Below are positions 35,563 to 47,232 of a stretch of DNA of 64,000 nucleotides, piece by piece. The stretch is from Typhlomys cinereus (lineage: Eukaryota > Chordata > Mammalia > Rodentia > Platacanthomyidae). Position 1 is the first letter of the stretch. Every line of letters begins with the position of its first letter. Both the position numbers and the translations under genes were made by a program. The stretch spans positions 43,861 to 107,860 of the forward strand of contig JALPQD010000293.1 of the NCBI GenBank assembly GCA_023101885.1, in the 5' to 3' direction. Below the pieces are notes generated by a model. That model was not told the origin of the DNA and did not search any database. It saw only the letters and a list, made by a program, of their open reading frames with translations.

Positions 35563-36610
35563 ATGCCAAAGTCAAAGTGCAAATACATGAGAAGCAACAC
35601 TCAAGTAAACAAATTTCCCACTGAAGGAATTAATCCCATGATGTTAGACGCCAACCAGAACAAACCCACGGAAAATGGCCAAGAAAGCCTGACCCAGGAT
35701 AATGACTTTCAAAATATGATCATTACCATGTTCAATACTATGAAAGAGGAAATCCAGGAGGAAATACATAATTGAATCAATCTCTTTGAAGAGGAACACA
35801 ACAGACACTTGGAGGAGTTGAGAAAAACAGTGCAAGAAACAAAAACTGGCATAGAGCAGCTAAAACAAACTCAAGCAGAGTTTAAAACTGAGCTAAAAGA
35901 CAAGTTATCTTCAACCCAGAATGCCACAGAGAGTCTTATCAACAGAACTAAGGAAGCAGAAAACAGAATTTCAGACCTTGAAGATAAAGTGGGAGTACTA
36001 ACCAGCTCAATGGAAGAGGTTGTTAAAGCCAAAAAGATACTTGAGAGAAATATCCAAGAGATATGGGACACCCTGAAGAAGCCTAACATGAGTGTTCATG
36101 GAATACCAGAGCAAGAATCTAAAAATACCACCCCTGAGGAAATTTTTCAAACAATCATCAAGGAAAACTTTCCTCATCTAAAAAAAGAGAGGCCCATCCA
36201 TATACAAGAGGCATTCCGCACCCCAAACAGATACGACCAAAACAGAAGCACGCCACGGCAAATAATAGTTAAAACACTCCACATTCAAGATAAAGAACTG
36301 ATGCTGAGAGCTTCAAGGGAGAAAAAACAAGTCACTTTTAAAGGTAAACCTATTAAAATAAATGACTTCTCAGTCGAAACAGTAAAAGCAAGAAGAGCTT
36401 GGAGAGACATACTTCAAGTATTGAATGAGCAAAAATGTCAACCCTGCAAAACTATCGGTCATGATCGAGGGAGAAAGAAAAATCTTCCAGCACAAAGACA
36501 ACTTGAAGGGATACATGTCCACCAAACCAGGCCTTCAAAAACTGCTAGAAATGATACTCAAGCGTGAAGAAAAAAACAGGCATATCCAGGAGAACAAAAG
36601 GCAAGTATAA
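35563..36610 (+). pseudogene. L1 copy A ORF1 (RNA-binding chaperone), disrupted
   Basis: ORF1p is the trimeric RNA-binding protein that packages L1 RNA in the cytoplasm. From the ATG at 35563 the frame runs 70 codons to an in-frame TGA at 35773-35775 and continues in the same frame. A heptad-rich coiled coil follows (EELRKTVQETK onwards), then the RRM and C-terminal regions (ERNIQEIWDTLKKPN, EEIFQTIIKENFP, IQEAFRTPNR, REKKQVTFKGKP, ARRAWRDILQVLNE). Compared with copy B there is a 3-bp deletion near 36361 and a 13-bp deletion near 36445. The latter shifts the end into another frame, finishing at 36610. The stop at codon 71 is also present in copy B. Confidence 0.88.
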
Positions 36611-36660
36611 CACCATTAAAAGCGAAGCAATATACTTATAAAAACTACTAAACATAATAA

Positions 36661-38670
36661 ATGTCTGGAATTAAAAATAGTGTCTCCATTATAACACTAA
36701 ATGTTAATGGAATTAATTCACCGATCAAGAGATACAGATTACAAACGTGGATCAAAAATCACAATCCATCAATCTGCTGCCTGCAGGAAACCCATCTCAC
36801 CACAAAAGATAGGCATGCTCTAAAAATAAAAGGCTGGTCAACAATTCTACAAGCAAATGGAAGCAGAAAACAGGCAGGGGTAGCCATTATGCTATCAGAC
36901 AAAGTGGACTTCAAACCAAAGAAAATTATAAGAGACGCGGATGGATACTACATTTTAGTCACAGGTATAATTCACCAGGAAGACTTCACAATAGTGAACA
37001 AATATGCACCCAATACGGGCCCCTCCACATTCATTAAGAAAACCCTACAGCATCTAAAGCAAGAAATCAACCCCCAAATGATAATTCTTGGGGACTTCAA
37101 CACCGCTTTCTCAACATGGGATAGATCAACAGGTCAAAAGCTTAACAGAGACACTTTGGAACTTAATCAAACCCTTAAAGAAATGGACCTTACAGATCTC
37201 TATCGAACTTTTCACCCATGTACCAAAGAATACACATTTTTCTCAGCAGCACACAGAACTTTTGTTGGCAGAATCAACATCGTAAAAATGACCATCCTAC
37301 CAAAGGCAATATACAAATTCAATGCTATACCAATTAAAATCCCAAAGCAATTCTTTAAAGAAGTTGACCAAACAATCTCAAAATTCATATGGAGGCACAA
37401 AAGACCCAGGATAGCAAAGACAATCCTGAGTAACAAAAACACTGCTGGGGCTATTATCATACCGAACCTTAGTCTATATTACAAATCCATAGTTATAAAA
37501 ACAGCCTGGTACTGGCTCCAAAACAGACACACAAATCAATGGATAAGGATTGAAGACCCAGATATAAGCCGACAAAATTACAGCCATTTGGTCTTTGACA
37601 AAGGGGCCCAAAAAATCCAATGGAAAAAGAACAGCATCTTCAACAAATGGTGCTGGCAAAACTGGATCTCCACATGCAGAAGATTAAAGCTGGACCCGTA
37701 CTTGTCACCATGTACAAGACTTAATTCCAAATGGATCAAGGACCTTGATATCAGGCCAGAGACTATAAAAACCATAGTTGAAAGGATAGGGAACTCCCTC
37801 GAGCTGATTGGGCTAGGCCAACAGTTCCTAAACAGACATCCAATGGCACAGTCACTGCTACCAACTCTCAACAGTTGGGATCTTGTGAAATTAAAGAGCT
37901 TCTGTTCAGATAAAGACATTGTAATATGAGCTCAAAGGCAACCCACAGAATGAGAGAAAATCTTCACTAACCACATATCTGATAGAGCTCTACTGTCTAG
38001 AGTGCACAAAGAACTTAGAAAACTAAACATCAAGGAAACCAATAGCCCAATTAAAAAATGGGCCCTGGAACTTAAAAGAAATTTTACTAGAGATGAAATT
38101 AAAACACCTAACAAATATCTTAAAAAATGCTCCACTTCTTTAGCCATCAGGGAAATGCAAATCAAAACTTCCCTGAGATATCATCTCATCCCGGTCAGGA
38201 TGGCAAAAATCCACAATACAAACAACGACAAATGCTGGAGAGGATGTGGAGAGAGGGGAACTCTCCTACATAGCTGGTGGGAATGCAGGCTCATACAGCC
38301 ACTCTGGTGAGCCGTCTGGAGATTCTTAAAGAAATTAAAGATTGAAATGCCATATGACCCTGCGATTCCACTTTTGGGTATAACCCCCCATACAGCACAG
38401 GTTCACCTCGATAGCACAAGCACAACCATGTTCATAGCAGCACTGTTTACAATAGCAAAGACATGGAATCAACTCAAATGTCCAACAGTTGACAAGTGGA
38501 TAAGGAAACTGTGGTACATCTATACAATGGAGTACTACTCAGCCATCAAAAATGATGAATTACTGGAATTTGCCGGGAAATGGATGTCATTAGAAACAAT
38601 TATATTAAGTGAAGTATCCCAGACCCAGAAAATTAAGTGCCGTATGTACTCCCTAATAGGTGGCTCCTAA
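36661..38670 (+). pseudogene. L1 copy A ORF2, endonuclease joined to C-terminus with RT deleted
   Basis: Intact L1 ORF2p nicks target DNA and reverse-transcribes L1 RNA there. Here the ATG at 36661 opens the AP-like endonuclease ([35 protein letters not shown]). At 37262-37266 it jumps directly to the post-RT region ([19 protein letters not shown]). The frame is kept, giving one 422-codon frame to 37929. The catalytic FADD and everything between are absent. Three later in-frame stops follow: near 37927 (CGA in copy B), a TGA near 37953 (TGG in copy B), and TGA at 38308-38310 shared with copy B. The zinc-knuckle-like CWRGCGERGTLLHSWWEC remains at about 38236-38289. The natural end is 38670. 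Confidence 0.9.
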
Positions 38671-39769
38671 TACCAAACCCACCCTGCCCAACTTGAGACA
38701 CTCATAGGTAAATCTATGTATTACCTACAGTAATTGCAAGGATTATGAATAGGAGGGATGGGGTTGGAAGGCCACACCAGAAACAAGGAGAGAAGTGACC
38801 ATGTTACAGTAGAGAAAATAGGCCTCCATCAAGGACTGCAAGAAAGTAATGTGACAGTTAAGTTCACAGACATTCGTTCCTGATCATTTACAACTAAGGG
38901 GGTATGAACTCATCAGAAGGGGAGGGCATATAGTCCGGCAGATTAAAAAGTAACCATTTTGCAAATGGGTGATTGACCCCTCTCATTGCCAAATGCCATA
39001 TGACCCTGCGATTCCACTTTTGGGTATGAGTATTACATCTACCCTTGAATGTGCTCTTATAATAAGACTCCAGTTTAACAGCTTTCTGTCTCTGGCCAGG
39101 GGGTGACATACAGTGCCCATCACGATGGAATGAAGGGCATTGCAGGAGCAACAAAACTGCAAAAGAAAATCAACGAACCACTATCCAGAACTTCAGAGAC
39201 TCTATATCAACCATCTAGAACTAGGCCAGACTAATCTCTCCCCATCCTGAAGCTCAGGGACATTTGCGGAAGAGGGGGCGGTAAGAGTGTAAGAGCAAAA
39301 GGATGTGAGGAGCAATGATTTGCAAGATACCCTACACAAGTTAGGGTCGAAGCAATCATAACTGGACATTGCATGCCCGGCGCAATGTCCAACAAACTAT
39401 TGACCTCACAAAGTCTAGCATCTGCCAAAGGCAGCAAGATCCTTGGAGGAGGCAAGGGATTGACAGCCACAGTAGTGTTCCTATGCTTAAGGGGAACACA
39501 GGAAAGGGTTCAGGGAAATGCCACTGGGTCCTTGTACGTCATAGGAGAGTAGGGCCCAGAGGAGACTCAGGCATGCACAAGAAATGACTCTGGGAATTGG
39601 GACGGGAGGCATGGGGGTATGGGGTGGGAGGGGTGAAGGGAGGGACAGTAGGGGGTTCGGGGGGAGGAGGAGGGAAGGAGGGAACTGGTGTACCTATTAA
39701 GTTTGTATGAGCTGAAATAATAATAAATAATGTATTAAAAATCAAATAAATAAATAAATAAATAAATAA
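38671..39769 (+). other. L1 copy A 3' UTR
   Basis: Non-coding end of the element. It contains a 37-bp exact duplicate (38991-39027) of ORF2 sequence at 38345-38381. A G-rich tract at 39597-39690 has several GGG runs that could form a G-quadruplex, a usual L1 3'-UTR feature. It closes with GTACCTATTAAGTTTGTATG, GAAATAATAATAAATAATG and an (AAAT)n tail. Confidence 0.85.
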
Positions 39770-39778
39770 AAAAGGTGC

Positions 39779-40679
39779 TACTGATGAGCTACTGGAAACA
39801 GGTTCTGGGAGTGTTGCTAAGATGGAAGCTTATAATAAAAAAGAATTGATTGTAAAGCCTTGAACATATGTTAGTAGCACATGGTGGGGAAGGAGGGAGT
39901 CTCAGCACCTTCTTATAGATCATGTTCCAGTTGGTCTGATTGGGTCCCAGTCATAAATGGCCCTCCAGATTCTCCCCAGAGATTACAATGCGTAGCAGGA
40001 GTTGAGAAGTAATGAGGCAAGGTAGAGATTCTGAAAGTTATTTTAATAAAGTTAGTATCATGTTCTCTATTAAACTCTGTATCTTACAGGAAATTGCTTT
40101 AAATGAACATCTACAAGTTATTCATAAAAATTGTTCATGCATGCTGTCACAAAGAATCCTAACTAAGGCCTGCAATGTGAAAGTGGTGTCATCTTTATCC
40201 TCCAATAACAATACATTGTTATTGTAAATAAAATGTCAAATATATTTTAGCAGATTTTTCTCCGGTAAAAATCCAAACTTTAGCCTAATATTTACCAAAC
40301 ACAATGGTAAATTTTGATTATTTCAGTTGCAGCAATAATTGCTATAAGTAAGCATAAAATACATAGCTAAAAATGGTTAATTATTTAATGACTAAGGGAA
40401 ACAGAGGGTAGCAAAGAAAAAACTAATGCATCTGACTAGTGAGTCACTAATTTTTTTTCAATTGAGGGACACATATAGATTGGGAGATGGTGACCTGGTT
40501 GAGTAACACTTCTGAACAGATGACTAAAACTCCCTGAGAAGAAAGGATCTGCAGAGTCCTCTTAGGAAAATAGCACCAGCTGTCAGATGTTTAAATTAAT
40601 CAATGAGCACATGTGTTAGCTTGCATTAAGTATTTTTGTTGTGAAAATAATAAATCTATTCCTTTCACATTTTCATTCA
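39779..40679. other. Unassigned non-coding stretch
   Basis: Flanking sequence right of L1 copy A. No gene or named repeat. Confidence 0.4.
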
Positions 40680-41025
40680 CACTATCACAATATTCAAAAG
40701 ATATGAAGCAACAGGAGAAAGAGATACCAGGAACTTTATGTTCATTGTAGCACTATTCAGAGGACACATGATATAGAGACAGCCTAAGTTTCTAGGGATG
40801 CATGTATAAAGATAAGGTAGCATTCAGTGGACTATTATTTGATATTGAAAGTTATTGTTATTTGAGATAAGATGGATGGATGTGGAGGGCATATACCAGG
40901 GAAAATAGGAAAGGTTTAGAAATACTTCCATGACCTCGCTTTGAGTTGAAGCCTTTGAATAATCAAATAGAAGATACAGATAGTAGAATGGTGTTACCAG
41001 AGACTGAAAGATGGAAACTGAGGAA
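40680..41025 (+). mobile_element. Ancient L1 (L1M-type) ORF2 3' end
   Basis: TTCATTGTAGCACTATTCAG, GACAGCCTAAGTTTCTAGGG, TTCAGTGGACTATTATTTGA, GATGGATGGATGTGGAGG and TAGTAGAATGGTGTTACCAG follow the sense order of the C-terminal FIAALF...WYIYTMEYYSA region and proximal 3' UTR of old mammalian L1. Heavily decayed. Confidence 0.65.
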
Positions 41026-41179
41026 ATGGCCAAAAGGGAAACCTCTAGGAGAATAGTCCTAGGGTGGTCTTTGAAATGAGTTCAGAAGACCTGCAAAAGC
41101 ATTCCAAATCCTAATAGATCAAAGTTTGAAATAATAAGATCTGACAATCTTAGAACTTATTTCTGCAGTGCTAATATTT

Positions 41180-41490
41180 CAATTCATTTACTTATTTATA
41201 AACAAACCAAGTTTATGTCTTTGCCCTGGTCCCCTTCCCATAACTTCTTGCCTCTCCTACCCTCCCCATCCACACACCCTTCTCTTACCCTCCTCTCTTC
41301 CTTCATAGATCCTGACCTGTCCTCTCCCCCCACACTCCATCTCTCTGCATGTGTGTATCACAGAACTCCCTTTGGGGTGCCTGTGTTGGTCAGATTTCTG
41401 TTAAACTTTATGTGCCTCTTTATTGAGAAAGTCATAAGTGGGGAAGTTCCTCTTTCCTTGTCCAAAACCTGCCCTTGAGACACTCTCTGA
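41180..41490 (-). mobile_element. Possible old L1 3'-UTR remnant, antisense
   Basis: A long pyrimidine-rich block (CTTGCCTCTCCTACCCTCCCC, CTCTCCCCCCACACTCC) follows an AT-rich start, like an antisense L1 3' UTR. The 87-codon frame across it is low-complexity Pro/Ser/Leu and not a gene. Confidence 0.35.
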
Positions 41491-41595
41491 GAGCAGTTGT
41501 TTCTTCAGGATCCTAGGTAGTCCTTGGGGCAATGTTAGTAAGTTAGATCTGGTGGTAGAAGTTCTGATATTTACATGATGTCAAATATTCAACAA

Positions 41596-41885
41596 CCTGA
41601 TATCATAGAGATGGCTCAGTAGTTAAAGCTTTGGCCTTTTAAGTAAAAGGGCTGGAATTCAGATCCCTTGATTCTGTATAAAAATGCCAGACAGAGATAG
41701 CAGTGCCTTCTAATCTTTGCCCTGGAAGGCTGTGTCTGGGAATCCCCAGAGCAAAGATACAAGGTAGTAAAGCAATCCAGGATGATTCCCAGGGTCACTC
41801 TTGGGCCTCCACAGGGGCACACACTCAATGCCTTCTATACACATGCTGACCCATATGAATGAAACAAAAGTAAACAAGCAAAAAT
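41596..41885 (+). repeat. tRNA-derived SINE, older subfamily
   Basis: Head ATAGAGATGGCTCAGTAG; body CCAGGATGATTCCCAGGGTC and GGGCCTCCACAGGGGCACAC; weak A-rich tail. No clear TSD found. Diverged. Confidence 0.75.
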
Positions 41886-42985
41886 ACCTAACAATGCTAA
41901 TCAAAAAAAGAAGATGGTTAAAATTCATGAAATAGTTTAATTATGATAGTTATCTGAGAAAACAGCAAGACAGGGTACAGAAAAAGTCTCAGTGCTGAAA
42001 TGAGCTATATTCCTTTGAAAGTAAAGACTATATTTAATCAGTGCTTGCAAATACAAAATCAATGGGTATTGAGAAAGATATAATGATGCTTATAGTCAAA
42101 AAATTAAATGATAAAATGACTATTTCATTGAAAAAAACAGAGAAAAGATTAAATTATTCAAAATGGTTGAAGAATAACTTTGTAAACACACACACACAGG
42201 CACACCAGACTTACATTCCATTTCATACTTTAGAACAACTTACTAAGAATAGATTGAGCTAAGAATATTACTAAGAATAGTATTACACTTAGTTAAAGAA
42301 TTTTAGAAGCACTTCAAGTAGAGGACAGTAGACAATTCCCCAGCAATGGAAGATTTCGTTGAGACCAAAGACAATACAGGAAGATAGATATTTATGAATG
42401 TGACTGGTAAATATTCATAGATGCAGTATAACATTAAATGGAAATTGAATTGTACTTTGATTTATAATGGAATAACATAGACTAGAATTTCCCCATGGTA
42501 TTAAGACAATTTTTTAAGTCTTTGAATTAATCTTTTCAAATTTTGGACAACAGGTCATATAGGAGGCTGGTCCCTGAGGAAAGGTAAGATTGCCAGTTTC
42601 CATCACCTACAAAAAACTTCCAATTTCCAAAGCAGGGAGGGAGAATCGAAGCATGCTAGATAGACTCCTCAGGTTGAGGGGGGTGGAGAAAGGAAAGCTG
42701 TTAGAATTTTCAGAGCAAAGGATTAGGGAAGAAAATTCTAGAGAGATGGAAGGCCCAGCTATGTTCTGGTCATACATAGAAGACAGGAAAGAGTTACTGA
42801 CAAGAGATGGAAGAAGAATTACTAAGTACACACAGAGCTTACCTTCATTCAGAGCCAAGGTGAAAAGTCAACACTGGTGTTTTAATTAGAAAGAAAGGAT
42901 CTTAGCTGCAGGACAAAGTAGCTTTGGATGGAACACTTCTCAAACTCCATCCAAGATTAGAAGTAAACTTTGAAAATATGACAGA
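41886..42985. other. Unassigned non-coding stretch
   Basis: AT-rich. Overlapping frames on both strands at 42590-42889 have no domain and no coding context. A short CA run lies at 42187-42198. Confidence 0.4.
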
Positions 42986-43097
42986 CAAGAGAAAGAGAAA
43001 GAGAAAGAGAAAGAGAAAGAGAGAGAGAAGAGAGAGAGAGAATCAGAGATTAGAAGTAATCTTTAAAAATACAGGAGATGAAAGATAGAAGAGAGAG

Positions 43098-43130
<33 letters not shown>
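42986..43130. repeat. Compound (GAGAAA)n / (GA)n purine repeats
   Basis: Five GAGAAA-type units run from 42988 to about 43020, followed by GA repeats to 43042. A second (GA)n block lies at 43090-43130 after a diverged copy of the intervening AGATTAGAAGTAA phrase, which also occurs at 42957. This suggests a local duplication of a 100-bp unit. Confidence 0.85.
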
Positions 43131-43131
<1 letters not shown>

Positions 43132-45914
43132 CCATCCATCTGTCTGTGGAGGTCAGAAACTACCATTTGGGAATCACTTTGTCTTCAAGTTCAATGAACT
43201 ACCTACTGAGTTAGCTGCTCCTCAGTTCATAAAACGGTTCTTAGAAACATTTATGTTAGATGGTGACTCTCTTATATGGAAAGCACACATAGAAAGGTGA
43301 CCCAGACACTTCTAATCCTCACATATTGGATACATAGCTGGACATTCCTGCCTTGTCAAATTCATGCTAAAGATGATGGTCTCAGAGACAGACTGACAAA
43401 GAGCTGGAGGGACAGAGTTCCTGAAGGACTTAGACTTGTGACCGAATAGAGAACTTGATGGACATACAGTTTTAGCTGGTTTCAAATCTCCCTAAAGATT
43501 CAGTTGTCAGCAACAGGAACTCTAACTTTTCAAGGTCACAGTGAAGAATGTTAGGCTGCTTAATTTCATGTCAGGTCTGTTTGTGGTGTAAGAAGCTTTA
43601 ACCTAAAGCCTGACAGCTGGCAGTTTCCTTACCCTCCAGCTGTGCTTGTGCCAGTACAGGGTGTGAAATTCTGCTACTAAAAATATTCTTCATAAAATCA
43701 AAGCGACTAGTCTTATAGCCAAGGTCAACTGACTAATACCATTGGTAGGAGAAACCCCAAACATTAGAAAGCTTCCTTGGGGGAGGTAGGGATGGTCAAA
43801 TGTAAAATTGCTCAATGTTCTAAATGAAAAAGAATGCAGGTGGGGTAGAATGCCATGTAATGGCTACTGTTTATTTAAGACATACCTAATGGTCTCATAA
43901 TTCAAATAGTGACATTAAATGCATTTATTATTAATAAAATTTTACCCCAAACTTGTGTCAACTAAGGAATATATAAATGAATTTTATGTGCGAACTGGCT
44001 TTCAAAATCACACATCTATAAGTCATCAATAATTCACAGATCTTTTCAAAAGTGACTCTTTCCTAATATTTAACTAGTTTCCATGTTATAAAATTGTATT
44101 TTCATACATAACACTGGGTGCTGGTAAATAATTTCCTGCTTGAAATGATTGATAAATCATTGATGGTTAATTCTTTCCCTTGATAGCTATTCTCAATATT
44201 TATGTTTCAATTAATGAAACATGAACACTGCTCAACAGGGTTATACATCAATGAGTCCTTCCTTCGGTTGTTTTTCTAAAAAGTAAATGATCAAGAAATA
44301 TTACATGAAAAGAAATCATATGTGGATGATAAATAAATAAACACTAGTCTTCTCAAACACCATGTGTATTCTATCAGGGATGGTCCGTATTATGACTTCC
44401 TATGCTTGAGTTCCCAGATATGCTTAGGAGTCACCCTGGATATCAGACTTGTGGCATGGGTGATTTCAAAATACGCAGGAAACTTACTCTGCCTTTGGAG
44501 CAAGGTGGAGCCAGAAATCATTCTGTGTTATAGGACCTATTCATCAGCCTCTTTCTTCCTTTGATCTCTCTGATCAGTCTTAACTGCCCATTACTAATAA
44601 AACCATGAGCACAAAGTAGAATTAAGGCTTTATCTTATTATCACTGAAAATAAACAGTGATTTTCTTCTTTCTCCCTAAGAAACATGCTTGCCACAGATA
44701 AGGTTTTGCAGAGAAAGAAAATCGTTCATTGTTTCCTATGTCTCTTTCTCTGTTACAAGAACAAGAGAAAGAGATATTATTAGAAAGCAAAGAAAAAACA
44801 AAACCTCTGATATGAGATTGGGTCCAATCAACTGGTGTGTCTTCCTCTTGCTTCCTATAAAAGCATCTTTTCTGCCCAAAGCTTATAAAAAAATGCATAC
44901 TCAGAATGATCTTTCTCCTTTTTATACTGTGTCAGACTCAGTGCACAACATTGGGGAAATGGAAAGATAAAATTTAATGGAAGCTAGGAGGAAAATTAAT
45001 ATTTTCCCTTAGGGTCATTCATAAAATCTTTGTTGCTTAGCAGATTGATGAAAAAAATAAAGTTTTATTTCAAGGAATGGAGGAATTCAGCATCAACCTT
45101 TGCTTAGTTCCCTAGAAACAATGAAGAGAGCAAAGTAATCCATCATATAGAATCCACGTTATACCTTTTCATAGAAGAATTTTTGCTGGGCCAGTCATCT
45201 GAATGGAAGCTGCAAAGCAAGATGCTGGACTGGCCACTTCTAAGAACATTAACCTTGGATATCAATATATGAAGCATCTAAATGCTTTTCAAACTAAGTC
45301 CCTGGAACACTGTTTCAGAATTAAAATCTGCCTATTTAACAAAAGAAAATCAAGATTGTGTAAAAATGGGACATGCCTGCATGAAAGTAAAAAGATAGCC
45401 CACAGAAGGAAGTGTGAATGTATTCCATCAGGCATTTGGTTCATGTAGTGTACATCACACTGCGGATACACTGTCTTGGGAAATGAACAGAAGCTATGCT
45501 AATATCCAGGAGACTTAGACCTGGGCGTCTGAGCAATACTGTAGCTGTAGAGACTGAAAGACTATGGGGACCCTACAAAACAGATCAAAAGTATTTAGAT
45601 TGTGAGATGGGGGTCAAGGGTAGAATGTAGTTGGCTGAAATCTTAATCTTTAATGGGAGCTCACAGGGCCTAGTGGAAAAGAGTTTTGACATCAGGGACT
45701 CTTCCCTAAGGGAGAGGGGATTGGGTTCCATGGTCTTTCCTCTCTTGCCATTGAAATTTCTGAAATTGTGAACCCAAATGAGCCTTTCCACCTTTAAAGT
45801 ATTTGACTTACAGATATTTATGGCAGTGACAGAGGTGACAAACACAAGACCCCATAGTTCAGTGTTCTATAAATCTTAGTGGGAGATGGGAGTCATACTA
45901 AATGTGTGAGAAAC
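43131..45914. other. Unassigned non-coding stretch
   Basis: 2.8 kb, AT-rich, with no named repeat. Frames of 60-93 codons on both strands (for example 44641-44970) overlap one another and show no coding signal. Confidence 0.4.
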
Positions 45915-46055
45915 AGACAAGAAACAAGCCAGTTGTGGTACTTAGCACTTTGACATGAAGTACAGCACTACATATACTGGATCTGAACCCACAATCCTCC
46001 TGTCTCAACTTCCCAAGTACTGGGATAACAGGTAGGTGCCAGAATACCTGGCAAT
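45915..46055 (-). repeat. B1-like SINE, antisense, old
   Basis: CACAATCCTCCTGTCTCAAC, TTCCCAAGTACTGGGATAAC and AGGTAGGTGCCAGAATACC are the complement of B1 phrases in order. Diverged. Confidence 0.6.
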
Positions 46056-46084
46056 GGCGCTTCCTAAGAATAAAGGCATCTGCG

Positions 46085-46261
46085 TGGCCAGCGAGATGCC
46101 ACAGTGGATAAAGGTTGTTGCCACCAAGCCCACGGCCCTGAGTTCATTCCCTGGAGCCGGCACACTAGAAAGAAAGAACTGATTCTCGCAAGTTGCCTTC
46201 TGATTTCCATATTTGCACTATGGCATGTGTGACCCGGTACAAGGAAAATAAATAAATGTAG
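46085..46261 (+). repeat. B2-superfamily SINE
   Basis: GTGGCCAGCGAGATGCCACAG head, CCTGAGTTCATTCCCTGGAG (B box area), AAGAACTGATTCTCGCAAG, TTGCCTTCTGATTTCCATATT and ATGGCATGTGTGACCCGG, then AATAAATAAATG. The order fits rodent B2-type SINEs with an AATAAA-bearing tail. Its tail meets the target repeat of the next insertion. Confidence 0.75.
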
Positions 46262-46271
46262 GAGCATATTT

Positions 46272-46550
46272 TTAAAAATTCTTTTTGTGCGTGCGTGCGT
46301 GCGTGTGTGTGTGTGTGTGTGTGTGTGTATCAGAGGGCACTGTGTGCCCCTGTGGAGGACCAAAGGTGACTTCAGGAATCATCCTGGCTTGTTTCTGCCT
46401 CCTTTGTGTCTCACTCTGGATTGCCCCACCAGGGCAGGAAGTCCAGGCCACCACTGTTTCACCTGGCGCTTTGTTTTTATGCGGGATCTGGGATCCAAAC
46501 TCAGGATTTTTTTCTTTTGAGGCAGAATCTGAGCCATATCTCCAGCCCAA
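46272..46550 (-). repeat. tRNA-derived SINE, older subfamily, antisense, with TSD
   Basis: Best-preserved copy of the older body: ATCAGAGGGCACTGTGTGCC, GACTTCAGGAATCATCCTGG, CGGGATCTGGGATCC. The right end GAGCCATATCTCCAGCCC complements the head; the left side is a (TG)n/(CGTG)n tail. The direct repeat GAGCATATTT at 46262-46271 and 46551-46560 is the TSD. Confidence 0.88.
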
Positions 46551-46560
46551 GAGCATATTT

Positions 46561-47232
46561 CTTTTTTTGGGGGGGGGGATTTTTTTATTACTTTTTTATT
46601 TAGTTATATAAGCTCAGTAGGTACCTCCCTTCTTCTCTCTCCCCCCTCCCTTCCACCCTGTTATCCACCATTTCACTCCCCCACTTCCCACTCACCCTCG
46701 TCCCTCTTACTCCTTTTCCTTCCCTCATCCTCTCTTAGTGCTTCCTGCTTTCTCCTTATCATCTTCCAAAACACCAGTTTATGTGGGCACTGAACCTCCC
46801 TGTGAGTCGTCTACCCTAGTGAGGGTTCAGGACTCAGTGGCATAAGTTGGGGCCCCTTTTTGGGCTGCCCGCTAGTATGAAAACTTTTTATTATGACTGT
46901 TTAACCCCTTGCCTCTAAGGATCCTACTGCCCTGAAGCCTTCTCCCCTGTGATCCTTGCTAGACTTTGGGAGAGAGGGTCGTTGGCATGACAGCCATTGT
47001 GCAAGTCAGGCAAGGTCCAATCACATTGTGGCTACATCCTGGCTGCTATAGCCCTGACTTGTGTGGAGTATCTTGAATATGCTTGGTCCTCCCCATCTTT
47101 AGGCTCTTACTATCTTGCCACTCCCTCTTCGGCAAGCGTCCTTGAGCTTTAGGATTCAAAGAGATTTGGCTGGTCTGGTTCCAAGTGAATATTGTAGGGT
47201 CTTTGTTGTTCTGAATTATACTTTGTCTCAAC
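46561..47232 (-). mobile_element. 5'-truncated older L1 3' UTR, antisense
   Basis: Collinear with the plus-strand reading of L1 copy B's 3' UTR: CTCAGTAGGTACCTCCCTTC, a pyrimidine tract, CCCTTGCCTCTAAGGATCC, TGCTAGACTTTGGGAGAG, GACTTGTGTGGAGTATCTTG, CACTCCCTCTTCGGCAAGCG. Clearly diverged from copies A and B, so an older subfamily. A third AGCATATTT follows at 47233, matching the neighbouring TSD. Confidence 0.8.

Larger units (their letters stand above)
35163..39769 (+). mobile_element. LINE-1 copy A, internally deleted, with 9-bp TSD
   Basis: A young-looking L1 with two 5' monomers, ORF1, a fused ORF2 remnant, a 3' UTR with a G-rich tract, and an (AAAT)n/A tail. The repeat AAAAGGTGC at 35154-35162 and 39770-39778 is the TSD and fixes both ends. 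Compared with copy B (56884-62990) it lacks about 1.8 kb of ORF2 including the whole reverse transcriptase core. ORF1 has a stop and a frameshifting deletion. It cannot move on its own. Confidence 0.93.

Noticed and set aside
37240..37290. L1 copy A deletion as a spliced (SpIRE-like) retrotransposed transcript
   Set aside because: The equivalent positions in copy B have no GT donor or AG acceptor at the breakpoints, and 3 extra bases sit at the joint, which fits deletion or template switching better.
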